A program made the translations under genes and the position numbers. Below, in pieces: positions 20,151 through 31,864 of a stretch of DNA of 64,000 bases. Under the pieces are notes generated by a model. That model saw nothing but the letters and a program-made list of their open reading frames with translations. It did no database searches and was not told the origin of the DNA. The stretch spans positions 93,405,868 to 93,469,867 of the forward strand of contig NC_084797.1 in assembly GCF_963169125.1 (NCBI RefSeq), given 5' to 3'. Position 1 is the first letter of the stretch; each line of letters starts with the position of its first letter. This DNA comes from Humulus lupulus. Lineage: Eukaryota; Streptophyta; Magnoliopsida; Rosales; Cannabaceae.

Positions 20151-22015
20151 GGTAGTAATGACAGAATTTCCCTTGGTTGGCTTTGAGGGATTAGATTGGC
20201 CCTAGGGGTGTTTTAGTCATTTAAGGCTATATTAGATAGTTTTGACTAGAGGGAAAGTTGTAGAAGAAACTAAACAGAAGCAGGGCAACATTTTCTCTCT
20301 CTCTCTTCTCTCTCGATCACTTCCTCTCTCTCACTCGGTTTGATTTTTGAAGCTTGTAGTTTTGGAGATTTGAAGCTGATTTGAACTAGGTTCTTGATTG
20401 GGTAAAGCTTGGGGATAATTCAGGGATTGAGGTAATGATTCTAAGCTTGAACTTTGTATTTTTCCTCTGTTTTTATGCTATTTATAAGCTTGAGAGTTTT
20501 AGATTGTGAATTGACTATTTGGTAGTGTTTTGAGGGTTTCTAAGCTTGGGTTTTATTGATGGATTGAAGGTTGTCTTGTGTTAAGGCTTGGTTTTGATTT
20601 TGGGATTGTTTGGTAATATCTTTGGCTAAGTTTGGATTGAAGGAAATGCAGGGGAGCTGGGTTCACGAGGTCAAGTCGCGGCTGTGTTCTTGGGCACCAC
20701 AACCTGAGCGAACCTAGAGTCTTGTTGGGGCTCTGTCTGCTAGGCGTGCCACGACCCTCAAGGGCAAGTCGTAGCCCGCCCCTGGCACCCAGACAGGGGG
20801 GGCTGTCTGTCTGGGAGGTGCGTCGCGACCCTTGCGGGTAGGTCGCGGCCCGCCTACTTCTTTTTGGCCAGGTTTGGTTTTTAGAGCGGGTTTTCATACA
20901 TTAAGGCTCGGGATCGAATCTACTGCCCGTTTCGGTAGAATTCGAGGTCCCGGGGGCTAGAACTTGGTCTGAGAATCTTTTATTACTCATTTTATTGACG
21001 GGATTTCATATTTGGTTATGATTAGTTACAGCTAAGGGCCTAAGGTCAGGATCGCTCCCAAGGGTTGTTCTTAACTTATTTTACGCTCGAGCTTGAGGTA
21101 AGAAAACTGAACCCATTATGTGACATACATGATTATTGAAGAATCATATTGAGTGCTCTATATATGGATATATGTTGCATCATGAATGCTTGGTTGCATT
21201 GTTTACTTGAGAAACGCAGTGACTTATTAGTCAGAAACGACAATAGTGTTGGTCGTGAAGCTTTGACTTATCAGTTAGGACTACAATAATACTGAGCACT
21301 AGTCGTATGTCATTGACTTATGAGTCAAGAGCGGCAATAGCGCAGCGGCCGCTGGTCGATATGATTAGATCTAATCAACAGAGCATTATATGCTCGTCCG
21401 ACCCAATGGTCGAAGAAAACTAAAAACACTTGGCTAGTCTATGGCTAGTTACTCAGAGTTAGGGCTAAAAGTCCCAGGTGACTTAATGGTCACATGTCTT
21501 AGGGCACAAGACCCCAGGATGACTTAATAGTCATCTATTCAGGGTGTAGGACCCGTGATCATTTATTAATACTTGTATACATGTAGTAATAAGTTTTATT
21601 GTTGAGACTTGGCTCACGGGTGCTATGTGGTGCTGGTAAAGGGATAGAAAAGCCTACCCTACCTTAAGTGCAGAGCTTAGGTGGCGACGTGTACATATGC
21701 GGGTGCTTGACCACCACGGCCAAGGTGTTTCAGGGGAACTAGGGTTTAACCCTATTTTTGCCGCTTAGGTCGGCGGAATTGTAACTTTTGAATTGTAATG
21801 ACCATTTTGGATTGTAAACAATTTTGTAAACACTTTTATGGAATCTCATGTACAATTTAACATTTTTAATCAAATATTCATTCCTTTTGACCAAAATTTT
21901 AACCCTAGCCATTAATAACACTTAGATGGACGTTTATGGCCTAATGACTCATTTAGTGAGTTAAGCACTATTTAAAATACACAGTGTGACGGTCTTGGTT
22001 ATCCACGGCATTATA
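20151..22015 (+). repeat. Tekay-1 3' LTR, second part
   Basis: It continues the LTR begun at 8043 after the right GGTAG copy (20151-20155) and ends GGCATTATA at 22015, the family end being GGCATTACA. It includes a CT-rich tract (about 20290-20335), a GC-rich block at about 20670-20860 with repeated TCGCGRCC-like motifs, and the tail CGGTCTTGGTTATCC shared by the other Tekay LTRs. Confidence 0.88.
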
Positions 22016-22459
22016 AAAGGATAGACCCCTTCCTCTCCAGTGAATCATATGTTGCCCAAATTAGGACAACCTTGTTGTATTACCAAGTTGATATTATTTA
22101 TTTAGAAGAGAACATGCCCCTTGAGCCTCCTTCTTCTAGTGGTAAATATAGTGGCGATGCTCCCACAGGTGCATTAGAAATGAGTTTTTAATATTTAAAA
22201 TTAAATCAATAAATATTTTTTTTAATTGAATTATATAAGTAGCACTGACATGGCAATGCCACATCAGCACCAAAAATGTCACATCAATTTTTCGTTAGCC
22301 ACGTAGGATAGAAATTGACAAAAGTCCTACAATTTAATAACCGGTATAATTCATGGGGTATTTTTAACAAGCAAAAAAATTCGAGAGACACGATTTGAAA
22401 GTAGCAATAGTTTGGGAAAAAAATCATATTTATTCAATATATAATATTAGATAATAAAA
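22016..22459. other. Unassigned DNA between Tekay-1 and the TIR element
   Basis: A GC-richer stretch (about 22020-22190) gives an open frame ending ENMPLEPPSSSGKYSGDAP and a stop at about 22190; the rest is AT-rich. I do not recognise the peptide. It could be an old exon of a host gene, or another element's remnant. Confidence 0.3.
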
Positions 22460-23555
22460 GGCTAAATGCTCATTTGGAATTATTTGTTTTATCGAAATAC
22501 AAATTTGATACCTATATTTTTAATAATGATCATCTGTACCTTCTAATTGCAAATTCTACACAGTTTGAGTCAATGAGCCCAAATTTTTATTCCTAGATTG
22601 CCCCTCATTTATACTATTTACTTACTTGATTTACATGTGGTTTTGTTATTTTAAATAATTTAAATATATTTTCTAAATTAATAAAATAAAAACCAAAATA
22701 AAAAAATGAATTTTATAAACTGCAAACGTACAAAATTCAACACATGTACAACCAAATAACAAGAAAAAAAAAAGTATCCCGATCTGGAGTAACGGGTACA
22801 CCACAAGCAACTGTAGCTCCACCACCCAAATCTTGACCATAGATCCGATGGACTAATCTCCCTGCTCCAGATCTCACAAACGTCACGCCATCACCAATGA
22901 ATAAGCGAACCCATCTCCTTGCTCCATTGATCTCCTGCCACTCATGGTCCTGGGACCAGATGCAAGAGAGTCTCATTGCCACAGACAGCAAGCCTCCCGC
23001 ATCCTATCCCCGCACACCACTATACACCAACAGGCGTGAAATGCTGACGTAGCTCCACCAGAAACCATGGACGCCGGCGGACACCACGAACGAAGGAAAT
23101 AGATGCCAGAGCCTGAGGAGAACAACAGACGTTACACGGTCAGGACCAGCAAAGGAGAGAAGATACGTCGACGGCTCCCCAACAAAAAGAAAAAACCCCA
23201 AGTCGAAAAACTCTATCTCTATTTCCTCTTTCTCTCTTCTATATATTCAGCTCATTAATGATTTTAAGTTTTAGTTTTAACGAATTTAAGTTTAATTTTA
23301 ATATTTTGAAAAAAAAAATATAGGTTTATTAATTTTGAATATGAATTTAAATAATTTTAAAACAACAAAAACAGATAATATTAAGATAATTTAATAAAAT
23401 TAAAGGTAATTTAGGAATATTAAAAGTTTAGAGACACTCATAGTACCAAAGTATATAATTTTTGCAAATAAATACTATCAATTGATATTTATAAAAAATA
23501 AAGAATACTAAATTTATATTTCAATAAAACACAAAGTACTAAATGAACATTTACC
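22460..23555. mobile_element. DNA transposon with long terminal inverted repeats, Pack-MULE candidate
   Basis: The left end GGCTAAATGCTCATTTGG and the right end, read on the opposite strand as GGTAAATGTTCATTTAGTA, are inverted copies, and the similarity continues inwards for roughly 230 bp on each side (for instance GTTATTTTAAATAATTTAAA against GTTGTTTTAAAATTATTTAA). The core, about 22780-23220, is clearly richer in G+C than the arms and has open frames only on the minus strand, without transposase motifs. Long TIRs with a foreign, gene-like core are the hallmark of Pack-MULEs. I could not find a clean 8-9 bp target duplication, so the superfamily is unproven. Confidence 0.6.
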
Positions 23556-23782
23556 TATAAAAAAACTAATAAATAAGAAACTTTAGTACATTAGGATAGT
23601 AAAGTAAAATTTTCAATTTTTATTTGATAAGTAATTTTAGATGTATCTGAAAAGTAAAATTAATATTTAAAATTTATGAAGAATCTATTACAAAGAGGGT
23701 TAGGAGGAGAAAAATATTAATAAAATCAGTTTTTCACAAAATTAATAGAATTAGTTTTAAACATAGGGACATTTTAAACAAC
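23556..23782. other. AT-rich spacer
   Basis: It lies between the TIR element and Tat-2. I see no gene, RNA or repeat boundary in it. Confidence 0.5.
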
Positions 23783-23787
23783 AAAAT

Positions 23788-24223
23788 TGTTGTACCTAAA
23801 AAATACGAGTTGACGTGTCATGTTCGCGGTACGGCTGTGTAGCATTTAATGAAGCTCTCATTAGTCCAAGGTCAAAGTACAAGCTCCCTGGTGCTTGGGT
23901 CGGTCTAAGCATAGATCAACCAAGGAATCGAAGAGGTCATGTAGCCATATCGCTAGGTCACCTAGACATAGCTCGAGTAACCTGGAATGCAGATCGACTT
24001 ATCCTAGAATCCCTTAGCTCGCAGAGTAAGTCTTTAGCTCTCCGCCGACATACGGAAGACTAAAATATGGATCCCTGAAGACTTGAGATTCATGTCCAAA
24101 TTTAGAATATTGTAAACTTGCCTAATAAATGTATAATATCAAGCAATCAATGTATTAAGTGTAATAATGGGAAATTACCCAATCTTGTAAGTTATCCAAA
24201 CCTGTCAATTAATCCCCTATAAA
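23788..24223 (+). repeat. Tat-2 5' LTR, first part
   Basis: It starts TGTTGTACC and matches the 3' LTR at 59200 base for base over long stretches (for example AATGAAGCTCTC, TCGAGTAACCTGGAATG). It is broken after CCCCTATAAA by the copia element; 24219-24223 is the ATAAA duplication. The interrupted CCTATAAAT is the LTR's TATA box, intact at about 59630 in the 3' LTR. Confidence 0.85.
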
Positions 24224-25068
24224 TGTTAGGGAAGAGTGAGATAACGTCACCACAAAATTTAGAATCTACACAAAAGATGGATTGACAAACACTAAATAAA
24301 GATTGAGAAAGATTATGCAAATCCAAATTGGTGAATGATCTTCCTCAACTTTGATGGACCTTCAAAACCCTTGTAGAACCACCACTTTGAGGAAATCCTT
24401 AGAACAAAAGCAAAACCACAAATTCAAGGCTTATACACTTTTCTTAACGATGTCCTAATACTCTATTTCCTAGCCACAATTGATGCTTGAGGCATTTTCT
24501 AGGATGAAATGAGGATTGAGATTGAACAAGCCTTAAACTCACAAAGTCAAGCACTTTCTTTATGAGTTCTTGGAGAAAACTTGAGATTCTTGGAGCCAGA
24601 GAGATGTTAGAGAGAGATTGGAGAGAGTGATCAAGTATTCCAAAACTCTATTTGGCCCTTATATAGAGTAGGCTTCCGTCATTAGGTCTAACCAATAGGA
24701 TTAAACTTGTAAAATACGTTAGTTAGAGCAATTTACGTAACTTGTACGGACTACAGTAGTTAATGCATCACCTGGAAGGCTTTTTTGAAACCCTAAGCAG
24801 CAAGCGATGCTACACAACTTGGATGGTGACGTATCGCCACCCTCTCTGATTTTGGACCCCTCCTAATGTCCTAATAATGCTCCAAATGCTACCAAATTTT
24901 TTGGGGACTCTTAGATACCTCCATGTATCACTTTGGACCCAAAAACACCATTTTAAAGTGTCTACAATTGAAATTCAAATTTCACATATTCACTATGTGA
25001 AATTCACTAAGTGTTTATACTTAGCTTGTATTGTAACAATTATCTGATGTATTTAACTAATCATAACA
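24224..25068 (-). repeat. Copia 3' LTR
   Basis: On the plus strand it runs TGTTAGGG ... TCATAACA. 845 bp, partner of 29571-30418. Confidence 0.92.
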
Positions 25069-25619
25069 ATCCTCCACTTGGTTAAATACAAGTCTTTTTC
25101 TCTAGCTCAAACTGTTTTGGTGCATAAAATAAAGTACCTTTCGGTTTAAACATTACCTTAGTGAAAATACCACAAAGTTCTATCGAAATCATTAATTGCT
25201 TAAAAACTTAAACCAAATATTCCATATGATAAAACCGGTGATACCTCACACACCTTCACCACATCTTTTGTTTTCATACTTTCTCACTTAGCACTATCAT
25301 GGACATGTGCTCATCTCTTCGTGAACTTTCTGGGGAGAAACTCCAACTCCCATGAGAGGCGGCACCACCTCTAAGTCCACATAGGTTAAGTTATTATAGT
25401 ATCTTTGCTACCTTTATAGATGTTTATTACACTCAACTGAACTTCATTAAAAGCCCTAGGCTTAACCCTAACTCAGTAGCAACCAACATTAACCATCTCG
25501 GATGGAACTCATCATAAGTTTTAATGTTGTTAAACTATCTACTTATCAATGACTTGTTCTTACCAATTGAACTTTTTCCCTTGATTTGTAAAAGTTGGGA
25601 GTTGGGTTGCAATCATTGG

Positions 25620-28600
25620 TGAATCTATTATTCTATGAGTTTCAATCCCATCCCTTTTGAAGTGGAACTTACTAACCTTCTCACAAGAGGTTTTGTAAAT
25701 GGATCTGCTAAGTTCTCACTTGTCTTAACATATGAGATCGATATGATTCCACCTTGAATCAATTGTCTCATATATTCATATCTTAGACTAATATGCCTAG
25801 ACTTTCCATTATACACACTATTATATGCTATAGCAAGTGTGGATTGGCTATCACAATGTATTGAACTTGCTCATACCATATCCGCGAATAAATGAATATC
25901 TGTCATGAGATTCCTAAGCCACTCGGCCTCTTTGTCGGTTGCCGCTAAAGCTATAAACTCTGCTTCCATGGTTGAGTGTGATATACAAGTTTGCTTCTTG
26001 GAGCCTCATGAGATTGTGCCTCCTCCATGAGTAAACACCCAACCGATGGTGGAGAGATTATCTCTAACTCCCAATATCATATTAGTATCGGAATATCCTT
26101 CAAGACCATACTCTTTGGTACCCTTAAAATAACCAAGAACTATCGCAATAGCTTTCCAATGCTTGATACTTGGATTGCTAGTAAACCTACTAAGTTTACT
26201 AACCGCATATGCAATATCCACTCTTGTGCAATGAGCGGTGTACATTAGGCTTCCTATTACACTTGCATATTCCAATTGAGTCACCGCTCTTCCTTCATTC
26301 TTTTCAAATTTCATGTTTGAGTCAAATGACGTGCCTCTTTGATTTTGAGATGACTAAATTTGTCGAGCACTTTCTCAACGTAGTGGGTTTGACTCAACAC
26401 AAAACCCCCCACTATTCTTTATAACTTTGATACCTAGAATGGTATCTACATCTCTAAGGCCTTTCATTTTAAAGTTAGAAGATAGAAACCTCTTCGTTTC
26501 TATTACTCATTTCATGTCATTACTCAAAATCAATATATCATCTACATTATAGACACACTAATATGACATAGTCATTACAAGTCTTAGAGTATAAGCACTT
26601 GTTCGCATTGTTGGTCGAAATCCATTAGAAACAATGACTTTATCAAACTTCTCATGCCAATATTTTGGAGCTTGTTTCAAACCATATAATGATTTGACAA
26701 GTCTACACACTTTATATTCATTTCCTTGATGAACGAAACCCTCTAATAGCTCCATATAGACCTCCTCCTCAAGATTCCCATTTAGGAATGTCGTTTTAAC
26801 ATCCATTTGGTGAACATAAATATTATGTATATATATGATAAGGCAAACAACAATCTTATAGAAGTAGTTCTTGCTACCAGTGCATATGTGTCAAAGTAAT
26901 CTATTCCCTCCCTTTGTTTTAATCTTTTGGCTACTAATCTAGCCTTGAAGGTTTGTATGGTTCCATCGGTATGGTATTTCTTTCTAAATACCCATTTCCA
27001 CCCAATTGGTTTGCACCCCCTTTGGAAGATCAACCAATTCCCAAGTGTGGTTAGACATAATTGAATCAGTTTCATCATTAATTGCCTCATTCCAAAAAGC
27101 AGAGTCTCTTGAGGACATTGCTTCTTTGAAAGTTTTGGGATCATCTTCTATTTGAAGTAATATTGTATGTTTCCAAGTAACTTCCTCATTATCACCTTCA
27201 ACAAGGTATAGTGTCTTTGAGAATACTTCTCACTTGATCCCAAATCTTTGAGCATTTGGCTCCTTCTAGGCAATTAGGGTTGCTCATAAACTATTTTGGA
27301 GTCTCCTTTTGAGGCTCTCTAGTTTCAATTGATTCTAACTTATTGTCATTGGATGACATGTTCATAAAGAACTCAACCTCTCTTGATTCAATTATTACAT
27401 TAGAGTACAAGTCTAATAATCTATAAGCATTGCTATTTTGGGCATAACTCACGAATGCACATCTTATGGCCCTTGTACCCAACTTGGTCCTTTTAGGATC
27501 GGTTCTCTTGCAATAAGCAGGACACCCCCACACTTTAAGATAGCCAATGTTTGGTTTCTTTCATTTCCATAACTCATATGGAGATATATTATTTTTCTTC
27601 GTAGGAATACGATTCAAAATATGACAAACAGATAGCAAGGCTTCACCCCCACAAACTAAAATTCAATTTAGAATGCAATAGCACAACATTGATCATCTAA
27701 ATAAATGTTCTATTTTTCCTTTCCGGTATACCATTTTGTTGAAGAGTATAAGGGGTTGTACATTCATGAATTATTCCATGCTCTTCACAAAACAAATAAA
27801 ATTCATTTGAAAAATATTCATCACCCCTATCACTTCTAAGCACTTTAATTTTCTTTTCACGTTGATTTTCAACTTTCGCTTTATAAATTTTAAACACATC
27901 AAATGCTTCGTCATTATTCTTAAGCAAATATACATATGTGAACCTAGAGCAATCATCAATTAAAGTAATAAAATATCTATTTCCTCCTCTAGTCAACATC
28001 CCATTGAGTTCACATAAGTCACTATGTATTAAATCTAACAACTTAGAGTCTCTTTCAACACTTGGAAAATGTTTATTTACCATTTTAGATTTAACACATA
28101 ATTCACATTGATCATGCTCAACATTATCACAATCAATTAATTCACATTTGATAGCCATTTTAACTGTGCTATATGTGCAAGTCTAAAATGCCACAAATTA
28201 ATAGAATTTAAGTCATGCATATAACAACAAGAAGAAGAAACCTTATTGTTCACATTGTCAATTGAAGTACAAAGTTTGACCATCCCATCCCAAGCATATC
28301 CCTTCCCCACAAAAATATTATCCTTAGACAAAATAAGCTTGCCATAATCTATCACAACCTTGATTCTCTATTTGCCAAGCAAATTTCCATTCACAAGGTT
28401 TCTACTCATTTCCAGTACATACAAAACATTGGTGAGCAGAACCTTCTTGCTAGATGTGAAGAACAAATCAATGGTTCCCTTGCCTTCAGCCTTGGACCTT
28501 TTCTCACTGCCCATTTGTTTCTCATGTCCTTCCTTTGAAGATTCAAAGGTCTTGAAAAGAGTTATATCATAGATAACATGAATGGTGACACAAGTATCAT

Positions 28601-29538
28601 ACTACCACCCACTCACCTTCCATGAATGACATTTACTTCACTTAGTGTTGCCACTAGCTCATCTTGGGTTGAATTGACTTTTGCCTCATTCTTTTGGTTC
28701 CTCTTGAACCTACAATCTCTAGCAAAGTGATCATTCTTGCCACACACAAAGCAAGGTCCCTTGGAACTTTTTAATTGTCTCTCATTCTTCTTAGGCCCTA
28801 AGGGTTTTTGACCCTTGCCCTTGTTCTTACCAATTCATTTGCCCTTGTTGGGATGATTAGCCACCACATTGGCTTCAGAAGTCTCTCCATTAGACTCCTC
28901 CTCATTCTTATCTCTAGAACGAGATTCCTCCTCAATTCTCAAGTGTCTGAGAATTTCCTCTAATGAAATCTCCCTATTCTTATGGAGAATTTTCTTCCTA
29001 TAGCCTCTCCAAGAAAGAGGTAACTTGGCTATAATGGCACCAACAAGAAATTATTCTGGCAATATAATATTGAGTGTAGACAACTTATTCACAATAATTT
29101 GCAACTCATCAATTTAAGGGAAAATGGTTTTAATATCATGAAACTTAAATTCCATATATTGAGTAATAAGGAATTTCTTGGTACCTTATTCTTCCATTTT
29201 GTACTTCTTTTCCAAGGCCTCGCAAATCTCCTTCATGGTCTTGGTGTTGGTGTAGAGATCATAGAGCCTATCCGAAAGTGCATTGAGAATGTAACCCCTA
29301 CATATCAATTCATCTTCTTCGCGCTTCTTCCTTCTTTGACAACTTCTTGAGTATCATCTTCTTTGGGCTCTCCCAAAGCTTTTAGGTCTTTATCCAAGAT
29401 GTAGAAAACCTTCAAAGTAGTGAGCAAAAATCTAATCTTGTCTTTCCAACGAAAAAAGTTAGTCCCATCAAACCTATCAAATCTTACAAAGTCTTGAGTC
29501 ATGAATTTCAATGCCAAAAAAGAGTTAGATTCTTCCAT
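25620..29538 (-). pseudogene. Copia gag-pol polyprotein (decayed)
   Basis: On the minus strand: gag start MEESNSFLALKF (29538) with FDGTNFFRWKDKIRFLL; zinc knuckle CFVCGKNDHFARDC (about 28760-28715); integrase with CELCVKSKMVNKHFPS, FITLIDDCSRFTYVYLL and VLRSDRGDEYFSNEF (about 28110-27800); RT with MDVKTTFLNGNLEEEVYM and VKSLYGLKQAPKYWHEKF (26806-26640); and RNase H ending SYVKTSENLADPFTKP (about 25750-25690). The DVKTAFLNG-type and ADxxTK motifs are diagnostic of copia. Stops and frame shifts separate every block. Confidence 0.9.
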
Positions 29539-29570
29539 GATATGCTATCTCAGATAATAGAGTATTAGAA

Positions 29571-30418
29571 TGTTGGGGGAGAGTGAGATAACACCACCTC
29601 AAAATTCAGAATCTTCACAAAAAATGGATTGACACAGACTAAATAAAGATTGAGAAAGATTATGCAAACCCAAATTGGTGAACGATCTTCTTCAACTTTG
29701 ATGAACCTTCAAAACCCTTGTAGAACCACTACTTTGAGCAAATCCTTAGAACAAAAGCAAAACGACAAATCCAAGGCTTGTACATGTTTTCTTAACGTTG
29801 TCCTAATACTCTATTTCCTAGCTACCATTGATGCTTGAGGCATTTTCTAGGAGGAAATGAGGATTGAGATTGAGCAAGCCTTAAACTCACAATGTCAAGC
29901 ACTTTCTTTATGAGTTCTTGGAGAAAACTTAAGATTCTTGGAGCTAAAGAGAGAGGATAGAGAGAGATTGGAGAGAGTGATCAAGTCTTCCAAAACTTTA
30001 TTTCTACTATTATATAGAGTAGGCACCGTTATTAGGTCTAACCAATAGGATTAAACTTGTAAAACACGTCATTTAGAGCAATTTACATAACTTGTATGGA
30101 CTCAAGTAGGCGATGCATCGCCTGCTAAGGTTTTTTGAAACCTTAAGCATCAGGCGATGCTACGCCACTTGGGTGGCAACGCATCGCCACCCTTTCTGAT
30201 TTTGGACCCCTCCAAAGGTCCTATAAATGCTCCAAATGCTACCAAACTTTTTTGGGACCCTTAGATATCTCAATGTATCACTTTGGACCCAAAAACACAT
30301 TTTTAAAGTGCCTACGATTGAAACTCAAATTTCACACCTTCACAATGTGAAATTCACTAAGTGTTTATACCTAGATTATATTTTAACACTTATCTTTTGT
30401 ATTTAACCAATCATAACA
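29571..30418 (-). repeat. Copia 5' LTR
   Basis: It runs TGTTGGGG ... TCATAACA on the plus strand, 848 bp. The bases just inside it (29541-29570, minus strand) start TTCTAATACTCTATTATC and are not the usual TGGTATCAGAGC primer site. Confidence 0.92.
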
Positions 30419-30423
30419 ATAAA

Positions 30424-30658
30424 TTGATAGGGAATGGACAAGAAAATGGATGAAAAATTATTGTATACCGAAACTCTGGAAAAAATTGTATAAACAATTT
30501 TCTTGAGAGAAATACAATAATAATACAGACTCGTGGACTAGGTGGATTTTAACCACTGAACCATGTAAAATTGTGTGTGTTCTTACTATACAGTTTTGTG
30601 CAAGCCTAATTCTCTCACGAATTTATTAATTCTAACTTGACGAAAAACCGCATCAATA
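30424..30658 (+). repeat. Tat-2 5' LTR, second part
   Basis: It resumes after the right ATAAA copy and ends CATCAATA, aligned with CTTCAACA of the 3' LTR. About 50 bp at 30444-30493 have no match in the 3' LTR (an indel between the two LTRs). Confidence 0.85.
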
Positions 30659-30680
30659 GTTTGGGGCTTTCATTGAGAGC
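30659..30680 (+). other. Primer binding site of Tat-2
   Basis: GTTTGGGGCTTTCATTGAG and on to AGC directly follows the 5' LTR, homologous to the PBS of Tat-1 and Tat-3. Confidence 0.75.
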
Positions 30681-30727
30681 AAATTAGGCTTGAGATTTTC
30701 ATTCCATAAATTTTTCTGAAGAAAAAA

Positions 30728-31859
30728 ATGATGGTAACTAGAAGATCAGCGCGTGAAGATAAGTCTGTTTTGCCAGATGACCAGATGGACTACCAATTGT
30801 CAAGCCCAACTGGAGGGGTACTTCCAGGCGTGTTGGAAAACATCCCCAAATCAATGCTGGAAACAACCAGGATATGGGCAGCTCATCGTCCTGGCCCATG
30901 AAGGAAACTCCCTATTTTGCATAGTAAGTGGGACGGGTTGAACAAGAGAACGCAGAGCTCAAGAACCAACTCACCCACGCCAATAGGTATATCGATGAGA
31001 TAATGTCTCGGCTACCTCCTGTAACCGATCCAAATTTTAGAAGGAGAGCTAGCGGTTCTCAGGGGACCAGGTCGTGCAGACATAGTCGCATGAATGTCAA
31101 TTGTTTGGTTAGAACCGCTACTCTCAGTTTCTTACCATCGGGACAAGTTCTCAAGAATGAGCAACCTACTCGGATCCCAATGAAAAAGCAATCTACTCAT
31201 TCACTTAAGAAATAACCTGATCGAGCTAGGACCAACTCAAGGCGAGCTAACAGGGATGGCATTCCCCTAAATCCACCAGCTCGAGTCCCATCAAATAACC
31301 AGGATCATAGGAAAGACCACCAAGACAAAGGGAGACTATGGTGGATGAAGGATGACCTCAGACTGTACGCCCAAATGGTCAGCCGGTGGCCTCTCCCATA
31401 AGATATCCACCATCCATCACCTCCCCAAGCTCTGTCAACTCCTTGAGCTTCAGGCAATACATCTTTCCATGAAAATGACCGAATAAACTCTTCTCCAAGA
31501 GAGGTCACTTATGTTACCTGATCTCGCTACACCAAGATTCGAGTCCATGTTAATAACCAAACTCACCGACCTCAACAACAGGTGGTGAGCTTTGCTGAAA
31601 GAAGTTACTGGATGGAGAGTCGTCATGAAGGCAGGTTGGAGAGTGTTCATAACACTTTATCAAGAATGCAAGAGCCTGACCTGAGAGACCATTTAAATTC
31701 TGCTCACAGTATCGCAACAATCGTTAATCCGATCTAAATTCGACAGAAGGCAACAAGGTCGTGACCACGAGCCGGGTTATAATAAGCCAAGGGGTAACCC
31801 TTCTGTGAGTCGTGAGGACAAATATGAACCATATAATCGAGCTCAAGCTTGGAGGGACA
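30728..31859 (+). pseudogene. Tat-2 gag N-terminal part (decayed)
   Basis: The first ATG is at 30728 and the next stretch is broken by frame shifts. A readable piece around 30940-31060 has a coiled-coil-like QENAELKNQLTHANRYIDE and MSRLPPVTDPNFRRR. Charged, low-complexity gag sequence continues to the Tekay-2 insertion at 31865; the part after it is at 41276. Confidence 0.7.
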
Positions 31860-31864
31860 ATAAC

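Larger units (their letters stand above)
4221..22015 (+). mobile_element. Tekay-1: Ty3/gypsy chromovirus (Tekay/Del type), 5' truncated and interrupted
   Basis: It consists of late gag through pol (4221-8005), a polypurine tract (8029-8038) and a 3' LTR of about 2.3 kb split by Tat-1. The order protease, reverse transcriptase, RNase H, integrase, chromodomain is that of a Ty3/gypsy chromovirus, and the integrase and C-terminal motifs match the Tekay/Del clade. The 5' LTR and most of gag would lie left of the minus-strand element that starts off-window. Many in-frame stops make it non-coding. Its net length in the window is about 6.2 kb. Confidence 0.85.
24224..30418 (-). mobile_element. Ty1/copia retrotransposon (6.2 kb), decayed
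   Basis: LTRs lie at 24224-25068 and 29571-30418, with perfect ATAAA target duplications (24219-24223, 30419-30423). All coding remnants are on the minus strand in the order gag, zinc knuckle, integrase, RT, RNase H, and integrase before RT defines Ty1/copia. A PPT (AAGTGGAGGAT on the minus strand, 25069-25079) adjoins the left LTR. LTR divergence looks like several percent, and frame shifts and stops occur throughout, so it is old and inactive. Confidence 0.93.
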
